A stretch of 64,000 nt of DNA from Candidatus Melainabacteria bacterium (GCA_016699165.1 CP064963.1:4712001-4776000), one strand, 5' to 3'; counted from the stretch's first letter, positions 8,197 to 16,869 are shown. The notes: generated by a model from the letters alone, not told the origin. Numbers and translations: made by a program.

Positions 8197-8559
8197 ATGA
8201 TTACAAAGGCAGATAGAAAATCAGCAAGAGTCAAGAGGCATAACCGCATCAGACGCCGCATCTACGGATCGACAGAGCGTCCGCGTCTTTGTGTCTATCG
8301 CTCAAACAAACATATTTACGCTCAGATTGTGGACGATTCCACATCCACTACACTTGCTTGCGCAAGCACCCTGGATGGTGACTTCAAAGGTGGCAAATCC
8401 TGGGATAAGGATGCTGCAAAACAAGTCGGTGAGCTAATCGCCAAAAGAGCTAAAGATAAAGGAATTGAAGCCGTCGTTTTTGATCGTGGCGGATACATTT
8501 ATCATGGACGCATTGCCGCTATTGCCGAAGGTGCTCGCACCGCCGGACTCAGTCTTTAA
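8197..8559 (+). CDS. rplR: 50S ribosomal protein L18
   Basis: This 120-residue protein contains RPRLCVYRSNKHIYAQIVDD and the C-terminal FDRGGYIYHGRIAAIAEGAR, both L18 signatures. L18 brings 5S rRNA into the large subunit together with L5. The length is normal. rpsE begins 18 bases downstream, with AGAGGAAAAG between them. Confidence 0.97.
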   Translation: MITKADRKSARVKRHNRIRRRIYGSTERPRLCVYRSNKHIYAQIVDDSTSTTLACASTLDGDFKGGKSWDKDAAKQVGELIAKRAKDKGIEAVVFDRGGYIYHGRIAAIAEGARTAGLSL

Positions 8560-8577
8560 AGAGGAAAAGAAGAACTC

Positions 8578-9201
8578 ATGGAAAAAGAGCAAAAGCATCA
8601 CCCAGTTCCGGCTAGTCCGGTGGAAGAAGCCACTGGTGGCGATGGCGTTAAAAAAGGACGTCGTCAGTCTTCGCGCGAATCAAATCGTCGCAGTCAGGAC
8701 GATGCACGTCGCGATCGTGAGCAATCTGAATGGGAAGAGAAAATCATTCAAGTTCGCCGCGTAACCAAAGTAGTTAAGGGTGGTAAGAAACTGAGCTTCC
8801 GTGCTGTAGTGGCAGTAGGCAACGGTAAAGGTCAAGTTGGCATCGGCATCGGCAAAGCTGCCGAGGTTGTAGTCGCTATTCAAAAAGGTGTTTCCGACGC
8901 ACGCAAATCAATGATTTCTGTGCCCTTAATCAACACAAGTATTCCTCACCAAATTATCGGCAAACAAGGCTCCAGCCGTATTTTGCTCAAACCAGCTGCT
9001 AAAGGTACTGGCGTCATCGCCGGTGGTGCCGCACGCGCTGTGCTCGAGCTTGCAGGAGTCGGCGATATCATGTCTAAATCACTGGGTTCGCGTTCACCAT
9101 TGAACGTTGCCCGCGCCACTGTAAACGGCTTAAAAGAGCTGCGTACTTTTGAACGCGCCGCCAGTTTGAGAGGCATCACCCTCAAGCAAATGCTTAACTA
9201 G
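8578..9201 (+). CDS. rpsE: 30S ribosomal protein S5 with extended polar N-terminus
   Basis: The S5 core begins at about residue 52 (EWEEKIIQVRRVTKVVKGGK), followed by GKAAEVVVAIQKG, and by the C-terminal domain with VARATVNGLKEL. S5 contributes to decoding accuracy and the mRNA entry site. The 207-residue length includes about 50 N-terminal residues that are charged and low in complexity (Arg/Ser/Asp-rich) and lie outside the usual family core. rpmD follows after 13 bases. Confidence 0.95.
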   Translation: MEKEQKHHPVPASPVEEATGGDGVKKGRRQSSRESNRRSQDDARRDREQSEWEEKIIQVRRVTKVVKGGKKLSFRAVVAVGNGKGQVGIGIGKAAEVVVAIQKGVSDARKSMISVPLINTSIPHQIIGKQGSSRILLKPAAKGTGVIAGGAARAVLELAGVGDIMSKSLGSRSPLNVARATVNGLKELRTFERAASLRGITLKQMLN

Positions 9202-9214
9202 GAGCCAGAGAAAA

Positions 9215-9454
9215 ATGAGCATGATAAAAGTTACCCTTAAAAAAGGAATGATCGGTAGAACCGAAACACAGAAAAAGATCGTAAAAGCTCTTGGTCTGCG
9301 TAAGTTCGGCACATCAGCCGTGCACAACCCTTCGCCCACCATCAATGGAATGCTCGATAAAGTAGCTCACTTGGTGGAAGTTTGCGAAGCAAAAGATTGC
9401 GATTTGAAAGACAAAAAAGAGAGCAAAAAAAAAGTTACAGCTAAAGCTAAGTAA
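9215..9454 (+). CDS. rpmD: 50S ribosomal protein L30 with C-terminal extension
   Basis: Residues 1-55 read as L30 (MIKVTLKKGMIGRTETQKK, ALGLRKFGTSAVHNPSPTINGMLDKVAHLVEV). L30 is a small 23S rRNA-binding protein that many cyanobacteria lack. The last 20 or so residues form a Lys-rich tail that includes two cysteines (CEAKDC). The 79-residue length is above the usual 60. Its place between rpsE and rplO is the standard spc order. Confidence 0.92.
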   Translation: MSMIKVTLKKGMIGRTETQKKIVKALGLRKFGTSAVHNPSPTINGMLDKVAHLVEVCEAKDCDLKDKKESKKKVTAKAK

Positions 9455-9508
9455 CCAGTAAAACAAGAAGCCGAGTCGTTTTTACGGCGCAAGGCATAAG
9501 GAGAGAAA

Positions 9509-9997
9509 ATGAACCTCATAGATCTCAAACCCAAAGAGGGTTCTACAAGAGACACAAAAAGAGTAGGACGCGGACGTGGTTCGGGTCATGGTAAAACTTC
9601 AACCAGAGGCCACAACGGTCAAGGTCAAAGAGCTGGTCAAACCAAGCGCTTTGGATTTGAAGGTGGTCAGACTCCTTTATTCAGACGTCTTCCCAAAATC
9701 CATAATTTCGATCAAGTAAAAAGACGTAATTGGGTTGCCATCAATGTTGGTGCCTTGAATAATCTTCCTGCCAATACCGAATTGAATCCAGAAAATCTGG
9801 CTGAATTTGGTCTGCACAACAGTGCCACCAATAGTTTGAGAATCCTTGGCAACGGCGATTTGAAAGTGGCTCTCAAAGTCCACGCTCATCACTTCTCTCA
9901 AGGTGCTATTGACAAGATCCAGCAAGCAGGCGGCTCTTATGAAGTTATTCATCCAGAGCCACAAAAACGCGGACGCATCCCCGTGGGTGGTCGCTAA
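9509..9997 (+). CDS. rplO: 50S ribosomal protein L15
   Basis: This 162-residue protein has the glycine/arginine-rich L15 N-terminus (RVGRGRGSGHGKTSTRGHNG, then GFEGGQTPLFRRLPK) and the C-terminal domain ending VIHPEPQKRGRIPVGGR. L15 is a late assembly protein of the large subunit. An AGGAGAG site precedes the ATG at 9509. A hairpin and 109 bases separate it from secY. Confidence 0.96.
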   Translation: MNLIDLKPKEGSTRDTKRVGRGRGSGHGKTSTRGHNGQGQRAGQTKRFGFEGGQTPLFRRLPKIHNFDQVKRRNWVAINVGALNNLPANTELNPENLAEFGLHNSATNSLRILGNGDLKVALKVHAHHFSQGAIDKIQQAGGSYEVIHPEPQKRGRIPVGGR

Positions 9998-10028
9998 GCC
10001 CGGTTGAGCTTTTAATCCTTGCAGAATG

Positions 10029-10066
10029 CCTCTAGACATAAATTCAGCCTAGAGGTATTTTCTATT
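10029..10066 (+). terminator. possible hairpin terminator or attenuator between rplO and secY
   Basis: A perfect seven-base-pair stem CCTCTAG/CTAGAGG (10029-10035 with 10049-10055) encloses a 13-base loop and is followed by TATTTTCTATTCTTT. The large loop makes it weaker than a classic terminator. Since secY continues on the same strand, it may only trim transcript levels. Confidence 0.45.
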
Positions 10067-10106
10067 CTTTGCCTTCTAATAAAATAAGTACGAGGAAAAT
10101 TACAAA

Positions 10107-11570
10107 GTGAATTCACCAAGGCGTAAGCCAGGTAAAATCGGCGGACCTGAAGATCTCTTCAAAATGCTCTCAGCTGCCGGACTCAAGGAGAGAATATTTT
10201 TCACCCTTGGTGTAATCCTGCTATACAGAGCTGGTGTGCACATTCCTTTGCCAGGCGTTGATTCAAGCGCTTTTCTCAAACACCCAGAATATGCTCAGAG
10301 TCTTCTTGGCATGGTCGACTTATTCACAGGCGGCGCCTTGAATAAGCTCTCTATTTTTTCGCTAGGTATTGGTCCTTACATTACCTCTTCCATTATTTTG
10401 CAACTGATGACTCAAGTCTTTCCTCAACTGGAAGATTTGCAAAAAAATCAAGGCGAGCAGGGTCGTAAAAAATTACAGCAAATAACCAGACTAGCTACGG
10501 TAGGCATTTCCATCATGCAGTCGGTGATGCTTGCAAACTTGCTTTCCAAAATTCAGGCGCCACCAGTGGTGCTCACTCCAGGTTTCTGGTTCATTATCAC
10601 TTCGGCAATGATCATGACAGCCTCAGCTCTTTTCATCATGTGGCTTGGTGAACTGATAACCGAGCGTGGTGTCGGAAATGGTGCGTCACTTTTGATCTTT
10701 TTAGGTATTGTGGCCAGGCTGCCTGTGATGGTGAAGAATACTTACGATGCCGTAAACACGGGGCAATCGCCTGTTTGGGGCGTAACTGTACTAGTTTTGT
10801 TTTTCCTTGCCATGGCCGCTTTGATTGTATGTTTACAACAAGGCGTGCGCAAAATAATGGTGCTTGGTGCAAGGCGTAACGTCGGTCGACAGGTCTTTGT
10901 TGCCGCTCCCGACGATTATCTATATTTGCCAATCAACCCATCTGGTGTTATGGCAATTATCTTCTCGTCTTCACTTTTGATGTTCCCAACCACGGTTATG
11001 CAATTCGTTAGTCAAGGCAAAAGCAAAGACCCAGGTACTGTCATCTACGAGCTTATGGTATCGATACCGTTTTTAGGCAAGGGCATAGAGTCGCTTGCTA
11101 AAGAAGACTGGGCCAAAAATGTCTGGGGCTTTATTTCGACCGAAATGATAAACGCGCTCTCTTATTACAGATGGGAGCACTCAGTTATCTATTTCATCCT
11201 CATTATGTTCTTTGCTTATTTCTACGCTTCAATTATTCTTCAACCAAAAGATATGGCTGAAAATTTGCGCAGACAAGGACGAGCTATCCAGGGCATAAGA
11301 CCAGGCAGACCAACATCCGAGTTTCTTGAATCGACTCTTGGACGGCTTGTTTTTATTGGTGCTAGCGCCATTGGTATTGTTGCTATTTTGCCAATACACT
11401 GCGAGCAATGGACTCAAGTAACCACTCTGCAGGGGCTTGGAAGTACATCGCTAATCATTCTTGTGGGTGTGGCGGTTGATACTCAAAAGCAAATTGTCAC
11501 CCACGCTCTATCGGCTCGATATCAGGCCCGAGGCTTGTTTAGAAAGTCGGACGAGCAAGCAAGTATCTAG
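10107..11570 (+). CDS. secY: protein translocase subunit SecY
   Basis: This 487-residue, ten-helix membrane protein is the central pore of the Sec translocon. The plug and second-helix region PYITSSIILQLM and the cytoplasmic loop EQGRKKLQQITR are family signatures. The C-terminal ARYQARGLFRKS also fits. The protein is about 50 residues longer than typical. The extra length lies mostly around residues 310-355, between a helix ending VMQFVSQGK and the one with SVIYFILIMFFAYFY, where a periplasmic loop contains an amphipathic segment. The start is GTG at 10107. adk follows after 12 bases. Confidence 0.95.
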   Translation: MNSPRRKPGKIGGPEDLFKMLSAAGLKERIFFTLGVILLYRAGVHIPLPGVDSSAFLKHPEYAQSLLGMVDLFTGGALNKLSIFSLGIGPYITSSIILQLMTQVFPQLEDLQKNQGEQGRKKLQQITRLATVGISIMQSVMLANLLSKIQAPPVVLTPGFWFIITSAMIMTASALFIMWLGELITERGVGNGASLLIFLGIVARLPVMVKNTYDAVNTGQSPVWGVTVLVLFFLAMAALIVCLQQGVRKIMVLGARRNVGRQVFVAAPDDYLYLPINPSGVMAIIFSSSLLMFPTTVMQFVSQGKSKDPGTVIYELMVSIPFLGKGIESLAKEDWAKNVWGFISTEMINALSYYRWEHSVIYFILIMFFAYFYASIILQPKDMAENLRRQGRAIQGIRPGRPTSEFLESTLGRLVFIGASAIGIVAILPIHCEQWTQVTTLQGLGSTSLIILVGVAVDTQKQIVTHALSARYQARGLFRKSDEQASI

Positions 11571-11582
11571 AGGAAAAGATCA

Positions 11583-12239
11583 ATGCAAGTTTTGTTTTTA
11601 GGCGCACCAGGCTCTGGCAAAGGAACTCAGTGCAAAAAACTGTCGGCTAAATTGGGGCTGGCTCATTTGTCGTCTGGAGATTTGCTTCGCGCTGCAATCA
11701 GAGAAAACACTGCAACTGGTCTTAAAGCCAAAGAGTTCATGGATAAGGGATTACTTGTTCCAGATCCAGTTTTAATAGATATGTTCAGAGAAGCTCTATC
11801 TATGCCAGCTTTGAAAAAAGGTTTTATCCTCGATGGTTTTCCGCGCAATCTGGCTCAAGCTGAAAGTCTGGACAAATTACTCGACGAACTCGACATGAAA
11901 TTGAATGCTGTAATTGACATGGAAATCGACACATCCTTGCTTGAAGAGCGTCTTGTTGGTCGCAGATCGTGTCCAAACAAAGTTTGCAATAACGTTTTTC
12001 ATGTCAAATTCGCTCCGCCAAAAGAAGCCGATGTTTGCGACTACTGTCAAAGTCAGCTCGTGCATCGCTCTGATGATAAAGTGGAAGTGGTATCAAGCAG
12101 ACTCGAAACTTATAAGCGCGAGACAGAGCCTCTAATAGGTTTCTACAAAGGCAAAGGCGTTCTTCAGTCTCTAAATGCCGACGATACTCCCGAGCACATT
12201 TTCGAGCAAATATTGAAAGTGCTTCAAGTCTCAGTTTAG
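11583..12239 (+). CDS. adk: adenylate kinase, zinc-LID type
   Basis: This 218-residue enzyme interconverts AMP + ATP and two ADP. The P-loop GAPGSGKGTQ is at residues 7-16, and DGFPRN at 84-89 belongs to the nucleoside monophosphate site. The LID domain has four cysteines (C130, C135, C152, C155), as in zinc-binding adenylate kinases of Gram-positive bacteria. The length is normal. It lies between secY and map, the common bacterial arrangement, with AGAGGAAAAG before the start. Confidence 0.97.
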   Translation: MQVLFLGAPGSGKGTQCKKLSAKLGLAHLSSGDLLRAAIRENTATGLKAKEFMDKGLLVPDPVLIDMFREALSMPALKKGFILDGFPRNLAQAESLDKLLDELDMKLNAVIDMEIDTSLLEERLVGRRSCPNKVCNNVFHVKFAPPKEADVCDYCQSQLVHRSDDKVEVVSSRLETYKRETEPLIGFYKGKGVLQSLNADDTPEHIFEQILKVLQVSV

Positions 12240-12251
12240 GTAAGTAAGCAT

Positions 12252-13052
12252 ATGATCGTAACCTTAGACAAAGACCTCGAATACATGCGCAAAGCAGGCA
12301 AGCTGGCTGGCGAAATTATGGAAATGCTTATGCAAAGTGCAAAGGCAGGTATCTCTACTTTAGAGCTGGATCAAATGGCCGAGAAGGTTATAAGAGATGC
12401 TGGTGCAATTCCTACTTTTAAAGGTTACAGAGATTTTCCAGGTACTTTGTGTGTTTCTATAAACGAGGAAGTCGTTCACGGAATCCCCAATAAGTCGCGC
12501 ATTTTAAAAGATGGAGATTTGTTGAGTATCGATCTTGGTGTCACTTTCCAGCGCGAAGAAAATGGCAAGATGCTCGATCTCATTGCAGATACAGCAACCA
12601 CAGTGGCTATAGGCAGTGTGAGCAAAATGCAAGACAAACTAATCACAGACACACGCGCTAGTCTTTATGCCGGTATCAGAGCTTCAAGAGCTGGAGCAAC
12701 TTTAGACGATATTGGCGGAGCGGTCGAAGATGTAGGCAACGCCGGAGCATATGGCATCGTGCGAGAGTACGGCGGCCACGGTATCGGCTATGTACTTCAT
12801 GAAGAACCGTTCATTTTCAATTACCGCACTGGTAGCAAGACTCGTTTAAAACCTGGTATGGTAATAGCCATTGAACCCATGTTCAATCTGGGTGGTGACA
12901 GAGTGCGCACCAAACAAGATGGCTGGACGGTTGTAACGCAAGATTACAAAGCATCAGCACATTTTGAACACTCAATTTTAATAACAGAAGGCGAGCCCGA
13001 AGTGCTCACCAAGCGACCGAACGAGGAAGCCGGATGGCAAAGCAAAGCGTAA
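12252..13052 (+). CDS. map: methionine aminopeptidase type I
   Basis: This 266-residue metalloenzyme removes the initiator methionine from new proteins. Metal ligands can be placed in SIDLGV (Asp), LIADTATT (Asp), GGHGIG (His), AIEPM (Glu) and FEHSILI (Glu). The substrate-side segment HEEPFIFNY is also conserved. The length is slightly above the usual 250. Its 3' end overlaps infA by 19 bases, so the two are probably translationally coupled. Confidence 0.96.
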   Translation: MIVTLDKDLEYMRKAGKLAGEIMEMLMQSAKAGISTLELDQMAEKVIRDAGAIPTFKGYRDFPGTLCVSINEEVVHGIPNKSRILKDGDLLSIDLGVTFQREENGKMLDLIADTATTVAIGSVSKMQDKLITDTRASLYAGIRASRAGATLDDIGGAVEDVGNAGAYGIVREYGGHGIGYVLHEEPFIFNYRTGSKTRLKPGMVIAIEPMFNLGGDRVRTKQDGWTVVTQDYKASAHFEHSILITEGEPEVLTKRPNEEAGWQSKA

Positions 13053-13255
13053 TCGAATTCGAAGGGACAATCCGGGAATCCTTGCCCAATGCCATGTTTC
13101 GAGTAGAACTCGACAACGGCCACAAAGTGTTGGCCCACATTTCAGGCAAGATTCGCAAGAACTTCATTAAGATTCTCCCTGGCGATCGAGTGCGTGTAGA
13201 GCTCACCCCATATGACTTAACACGCGGCCGTATCACATACAGAATTAGAGAATAA
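13034..13255 (+). CDS. infA: translation initiation factor IF-1
   Basis: This 73-residue S1/OB-fold protein contains IEFEGTIRESLPNAMFRVEL and GDRVRVELTPYDLTRGRITYR, near-universal IF-1 sequences. IF-1 blocks the ribosomal A site during initiation. The start lies inside the map reading frame (19-base overlap), with GAGGAAG upstream. A 151-base gap follows before rpmJ. Confidence 0.96.
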   Translation: MAKQSVIEFEGTIRESLPNAMFRVELDNGHKVLAHISGKIRKNFIKILPGDRVRVELTPYDLTRGRITYRIRE

Positions 13256-13342
13256 GGTACAATTGCATATTCGTCTTGGGATCTTTGATGCAAATCTATT
13301 TTTAGATTCGCCAGAAGCCCCAGGGATGCGGCTTGAGATGCC

Positions 13343-13363
13343 CTTCAGGTACACTGCCTGAAG
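13343..13363 (+). promoter_or_regulatory. hairpin in the infA-rpmJ gap
   Basis: CTTCAGG (13343-13349) and CCTGAAG (13357-13363) form a perfect seven-pair stem with a seven-base loop. No U-run follows, so it does not look like a terminator. A second weaker inverted pair (TTGCAT/ATGCAA) lies at the start of the gap. It may be an RNA processing site or a leader element for rpmJ-rpsM. Confidence 0.3.
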
Positions 13364-13406
13364 CTGGCTATTTCAGTTGAAAAGAACACCGATAAAGGTA
13401 GAAATC

Positions 13407-13520
13407 ATGAAAGTTAGAGCTTCTGTGAAGAAAATTTGTGAAAAATGCAAAGTAATTCGTCGTAAAGGACGTATTGCTGTAATCTGCGAAAACCCCAAGC
13501 ACAAGCAGCGCCAAGGGTAA
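13407..13520 (+). CDS. rpmJ: 50S ribosomal protein L36, zinc type
   Basis: This 37-residue protein begins MKVRASVKKICEKCKVIRRK and has the C-x2-C...C-x4-H zinc ligands of the C+ form (CEKC, then CENPKH). L36 is the smallest large-subunit protein and stabilises 23S rRNA folding near the sarcin-ricin loop. The length is exactly that of the family. It sits between infA and rpsM, as in most bacteria. Confidence 0.97.
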   Translation: MKVRASVKKICEKCKVIRRKGRIAVICENPKHKQRQG

Positions 13521-13580
13521 TCTTTTAGTACAGATATTGCAGAGTTAGAGAAAATAAATTATTTGGAGGACCACTAGGTC

Positions 13581-13967
13581 ATGGCTAGAATTGCCGGCGT
13601 CGATTTACCCCGCAACAAAAGCGCAAAAATTGCTCTTTGCTACATCCACGGGATTGGCAGAACCACAGCAGAAAAAATTTGCACCAAGTTGAACATACCG
13701 GACAAAAGACGCGTTAACGAATTGAGTGACGATGAAGTAGCTAAACTTCGCGAAGAAATCGAGAAGAGCGGACTTTATACCGTCGAAGGCGATTTGCGCA
13801 GAGTCGAAGGTCTCAACATCAAGCGTCTTATCGAAATCAACTGCTTTCGTGGTCAACGTCACAGACGCGGTCTACCTACTCGTGGTCAACGTACTAAGAC
13901 CAATGCCCGCACACGTCGCGGTCGCAAGCGTCAGACTGTTGCCAATAAGAAAGTGGCTACAAAATAA
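13581..13967 (+). CDS. rpsM: 30S ribosomal protein S13
   Basis: This 128-residue protein begins MARIAGVDLPRNKSAKIAL and has YIHGIGRTTAEKIC and the C-terminal RGQRTKTNARTRRGRKR, all S13 signatures. S13 contacts the P-site tRNA and the B1 intersubunit bridge. A TTGGAGGA site lies upstream. The length is normal. A 110-base gap separates it from rpsK. Confidence 0.97.
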   Translation: MARIAGVDLPRNKSAKIALCYIHGIGRTTAEKICTKLNIPDKRRVNELSDDEVAKLREEIEKSGLYTVEGDLRRVEGLNIKRLIEINCFRGQRHRRGLPTRGQRTKTNARTRRGRKRQTVANKKVATK

Positions 13968-14077
13968 CATCTAAGTAGATATACATTCCGTATTGATTGA
14001 ATCCAAAAATCACCAAATACTGACAATCTACTCTAAAATTTAACTTCACCAAAAAGGATTTAAAGGACTAAACGAAT

Positions 14078-14470
14078 ATGGCAAAGGTGGCAAAGTCTCG
14101 CACTAAGAAAAAAGAGAAACGCATTGTTCCTCAAGGCGTTGTGCATATTCAGAGCACTTTCAACAACACCATCATCTCTTCCACCGATCCACAGGGTCAG
14201 GTTATTGCCTGGGCATCTGCTGGTACTGTCGGTTTCAAGGGCGCTAAGAAAGGCACTCCATTTGCCGCTCAACAAGCTGCAGATATCGTTGCCCGTCGCT
14301 CGATGGACTCCGGCATGCGTCAGGTTGAAGTACTGGTCAAAGGACCAGGCGCTGGACGTGAAACTGCAATCAGATCGCTGCAAGCAGCTGGTCTTGAAAT
14401 AACCTTGATCAAAGATGTAACTCCCATCCCCCACAATGGATGCCGTCCTCCTAAGAGAAGACGCGTTTAA
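14078..14470 (+). CDS. rpsK: 30S ribosomal protein S11
   Basis: This 130-residue protein contains IQSTFNNTIISSTDPQG, the GFKGAKKGTPFAAQQAA segment and the C-terminal PIPHNGCRPPKRRRV, all family signatures. S11 helps form the 30S platform and the E site. The length is normal. No rpsD follows, and the next gene is rpoA, as in cyanobacteria. Confidence 0.97.
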   Translation: MAKVAKSRTKKKEKRIVPQGVVHIQSTFNNTIISSTDPQGQVIAWASAGTVGFKGAKKGTPFAAQQAADIVARRSMDSGMRQVEVLVKGPGAGRETAIRSLQAAGLEITLIKDVTPIPHNGCRPPKRRRV

Positions 14471-14519
14471 TTGATTTATTCAATATCATTGGCATAGCAA
14501 CAGAAATGGTGGCATACAA

Positions 14520-15623
14520 GTGAACAACGATTTCAACAGACAATACGGAATCAATATGGGCGGCGGCTTCGGCAGTCAGGGTGGTTCGGGTGGAATGATC
14601 CCGCGTCAAACTCCGGCTCCTGGTACTGTGCCAGATCCAGCTGGTAGCTGGGGCTATATGCCGAACACAAGTCCTCGCGAGCCAATCAAAATCAAGTGTC
14701 TTGAAAACAAAACTCACGCTGATGGTTCTATTTACGGTAAGTTCGTAATTGAGCCTCTAGAGCGCGGTTATGGCACCACAGTGGGCAACTCACTGCGTCG
14801 TGTACTTCTTTCTCACCTTGAAGGTTCTGCAGTCACTGCAGTGCGTATCGAGAGCATCACACACGAATTCACCACCGTTCCTGGTGTAGTTGAAGATGTA
14901 ATCGACATCATGCTCAACTTGAAAGGTCTTGTTGTAAAAACATTCAGTCAAGAACCTCAATACCTACATCTTGATGTAGAGCGTCCAGGTCCTGTCACCG
15001 GCCGTGATATCTTCTGTCCAGCTGATGCCACCATCATCAATCCTGATTGGCAGATTTGCACATTGGCTGAAGGCGGCAGAATCCGCGCTGAAATTACAGT
15101 CGAGCGTGGTCGTGGTTATGTGCCAGCTGATGCTCATAGTCAGTTCAAACAAGCTATCGACGTTCTTCCAATCGACGCAGTCTACATGCCGGTTCGCAAA
15201 GTTTCATACAATGTCGAACCAACCCGCGTAGGCGAATCAACCGACTTCGACAAGCTCACAATCGAACTATGGTCTAATGGAGCTATCGACGCTTCCGAAG
15301 CCATTTCGCAAGCAGCTCGTCAGCTCGTCGAGCATCTCATTCCAATCGCCGAATTGTCTGGCAAGCCGATGGTGGCAACAACCGCCGCGCCTCAGCCACA
15401 AGAAGGCAAGCACTCCTCAATCTCAATTGAAGAACTCGAACTTTCAGTTCGTGCCTACAACTGCTTGAAGAGAGCAAACATCAATTCGCTAGGCGAGCTG
15501 CTCAAGCTCTCTTATGATGATTTGATGAATATCAAGAATTTCGGTAAGAAATCAGCTGATGAAGTCATGGAAAGACTGAGACAGTTTGGTCTTACACTTG
15601 ATGACATAAACAAGGACAAGTAA
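14520..15623 (+). CDS. rpoA: DNA-directed RNA polymerase subunit alpha, with Gly/Pro-rich N-terminal extension
   Basis: The alpha N-terminal domain starts at about residue 55 (PIKIKCLENK, then GKFVIEPLERGYGTTVGN and SLRRVLLSH), and the C-terminal domain ends with ELELSVRAYNCLKRANINS and FGKKSADEVMERL. The subunit nucleates polymerase assembly and binds UP elements and activators. The 367-residue protein carries about 50 extra N-terminal residues rich in Gly, Pro, Asn and Gln. The start is taken as GTG at 14520. No suitable in-frame start lies nearer the conserved domain. Confidence 0.94.
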   Translation: MNNDFNRQYGINMGGGFGSQGGSGGMIPRQTPAPGTVPDPAGSWGYMPNTSPREPIKIKCLENKTHADGSIYGKFVIEPLERGYGTTVGNSLRRVLLSHLEGSAVTAVRIESITHEFTTVPGVVEDVIDIMLNLKGLVVKTFSQEPQYLHLDVERPGPVTGRDIFCPADATIINPDWQICTLAEGGRIRAEITVERGRGYVPADAHSQFKQAIDVLPIDAVYMPVRKVSYNVEPTRVGESTDFDKLTIELWSNGAIDASEAISQAARQLVEHLIPIAELSGKPMVATTAAPQPQEGKHSSISIEELELSVRAYNCLKRANINSLGELLKLSYDDLMNIKNFGKKSADEVMERLRQFGLTLDDINKDK

Positions 15624-15635
15624 AAGAGGGATATC

Positions 15636-16061
15636 ATGCGTCACCGTAAGTCGCGTCACCATTTAGGCCGACCTGCCGATCAAAGAAAGGCTGTGTTGAG
15701 AACCTTAGCCACAGAGTTTCTTCGTCATGGAGAAATCATCACCACTTTGGCCAAAGCGAAAGCTTTGAGACCTGAAGTGGAGAAGCTCATCACCAAAGGC
15801 AAAAAAGGTTTCATCAAGGACTATAAGGCTGCTTACGACAAAGCCAAAGGCGGAGACAAAGAAGCTTTGAAAGAAGTTCTCAAATCTGTCCATTTGCGCA
15901 GACAAGTGAATTCGTTCTTGTACGATCGTCAGGTTGTCACTCGTGTGTTTGAAGAAATCGCTCCTCAATATCTTGAGCGCGAAGGCGGCTACACCCGCAT
16001 CATCAAATACCGCGAAAGACGCGGCGATAACACAACACTTGCTATCATCCAGCTAGTCTAA
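15636..16061 (+). CDS. rplQ: 50S ribosomal protein L17
   Basis: This 141-residue protein begins MRHRKSRHHLGRPADQRKAV and continues TLATEFLRHGEIITTLAKAKALRPEVEKLIT, classic L17. Compared with the shortest forms it has a slightly expanded middle (KAKGGDKEALKEVLKSVH) and ends RRGDNTTLAIIQLV. An AGAGGG site precedes the ATG. It lies directly after rpoA and before truA. Confidence 0.96.
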   Translation: MRHRKSRHHLGRPADQRKAVLRTLATEFLRHGEIITTLAKAKALRPEVEKLITKGKKGFIKDYKAAYDKAKGGDKEALKEVLKSVHLRRQVNSFLYDRQVVTRVFEEIAPQYLEREGGYTRIIKYRERRGDNTTLAIIQLV

Positions 16062-16080
16062 GCTCAAGTCCAAAAACAAA

Positions 16081-16869
16081 TTGCCACGCATTGCTCTTTT
16101 AATTGAGTACAACGGGAAAGCCTATCATGGCTCCCAGACTCAAAAAGGAGTAATGACAGTTCAGCAAGATCTGGAATCGGCCATAACCACTCTAGCCAAG
16201 CAGCGCGTACCAGTTATTTTTGCCGGACGCACCGATGCTGGTGTGCATGCACGTGGTCAGGTCGCTCATTTTGACTGGCCTTTTGAGCAATCTGAAATTG
16301 ATTTAGAAAAAATTGAGACTAGCTTAAACGGTATCACCGGCAAAGGCATGTCAATTGTCAAAGCCCAAATAGTTCCAGGCGAATTCAGCGCCAGACGTGG
16401 AGCTATGTCAAGAGAGTATGTGTATCGAATCTTGAACAGAAAACATGCATCTGCATTGATGTGCGACACACATTTTCTTGTGCGTCAGCCTCTAGACCTG
16501 AAACTATTAACTGATGCGGCTTTACAGATTCAAGGCAAGCATAATTTCAGTGCTTTTCGCTCAACAAGTTCAGATCCAAGAGAAATAAGTAGCCCAATTT
16601 GCAGGGTTTTGCGCTCCGAAATCTTGAACAAAGGTGAAGGAGAGCTTGAATTCTGGATTAGAGCAGACCACTTCGTGTACAATATGGTGCGTATAATAGT
16701 GGGAACACTAGTCGAGATTGGACTTCACAAGCGAAGCATCGAAAGCATAGCTTGCGCCCTCGAGAAGTTGGACCGTAATATGTCGGGACCCACTGCTCCA
16801 CCCTGGGGACTCACCCTCCATCGAGTGATTTACCCAGACGAATACAATTTGTTCAAAGACCAAAACTAA
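16081..16869 (+). CDS. truA: tRNA pseudouridine(38-40) synthase TruA
   Basis: This 262-residue enzyme makes pseudouridine at positions 38-40 of the tRNA anticodon arm. The catalytic aspartate is D52 in FAGRTDAGVHARGQVAHF. The active-site partner segments REYVYRI and VYNMVRIIVGTLVEIG are present. The start is TTG at 16081. Its position between rplQ and rplM is the arrangement seen in cyanobacteria. Confidence 0.95.
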   Translation: MPRIALLIEYNGKAYHGSQTQKGVMTVQQDLESAITTLAKQRVPVIFAGRTDAGVHARGQVAHFDWPFEQSEIDLEKIETSLNGITGKGMSIVKAQIVPGEFSARRGAMSREYVYRILNRKHASALMCDTHFLVRQPLDLKLLTDAALQIQGKHNFSAFRSTSSDPREISSPICRVLRSEILNKGEGELEFWIRADHFVYNMVRIIVGTLVEIGLHKRSIESIACALEKLDRNMSGPTAPPWGLTLHRVIYPDEYNLFKDQN

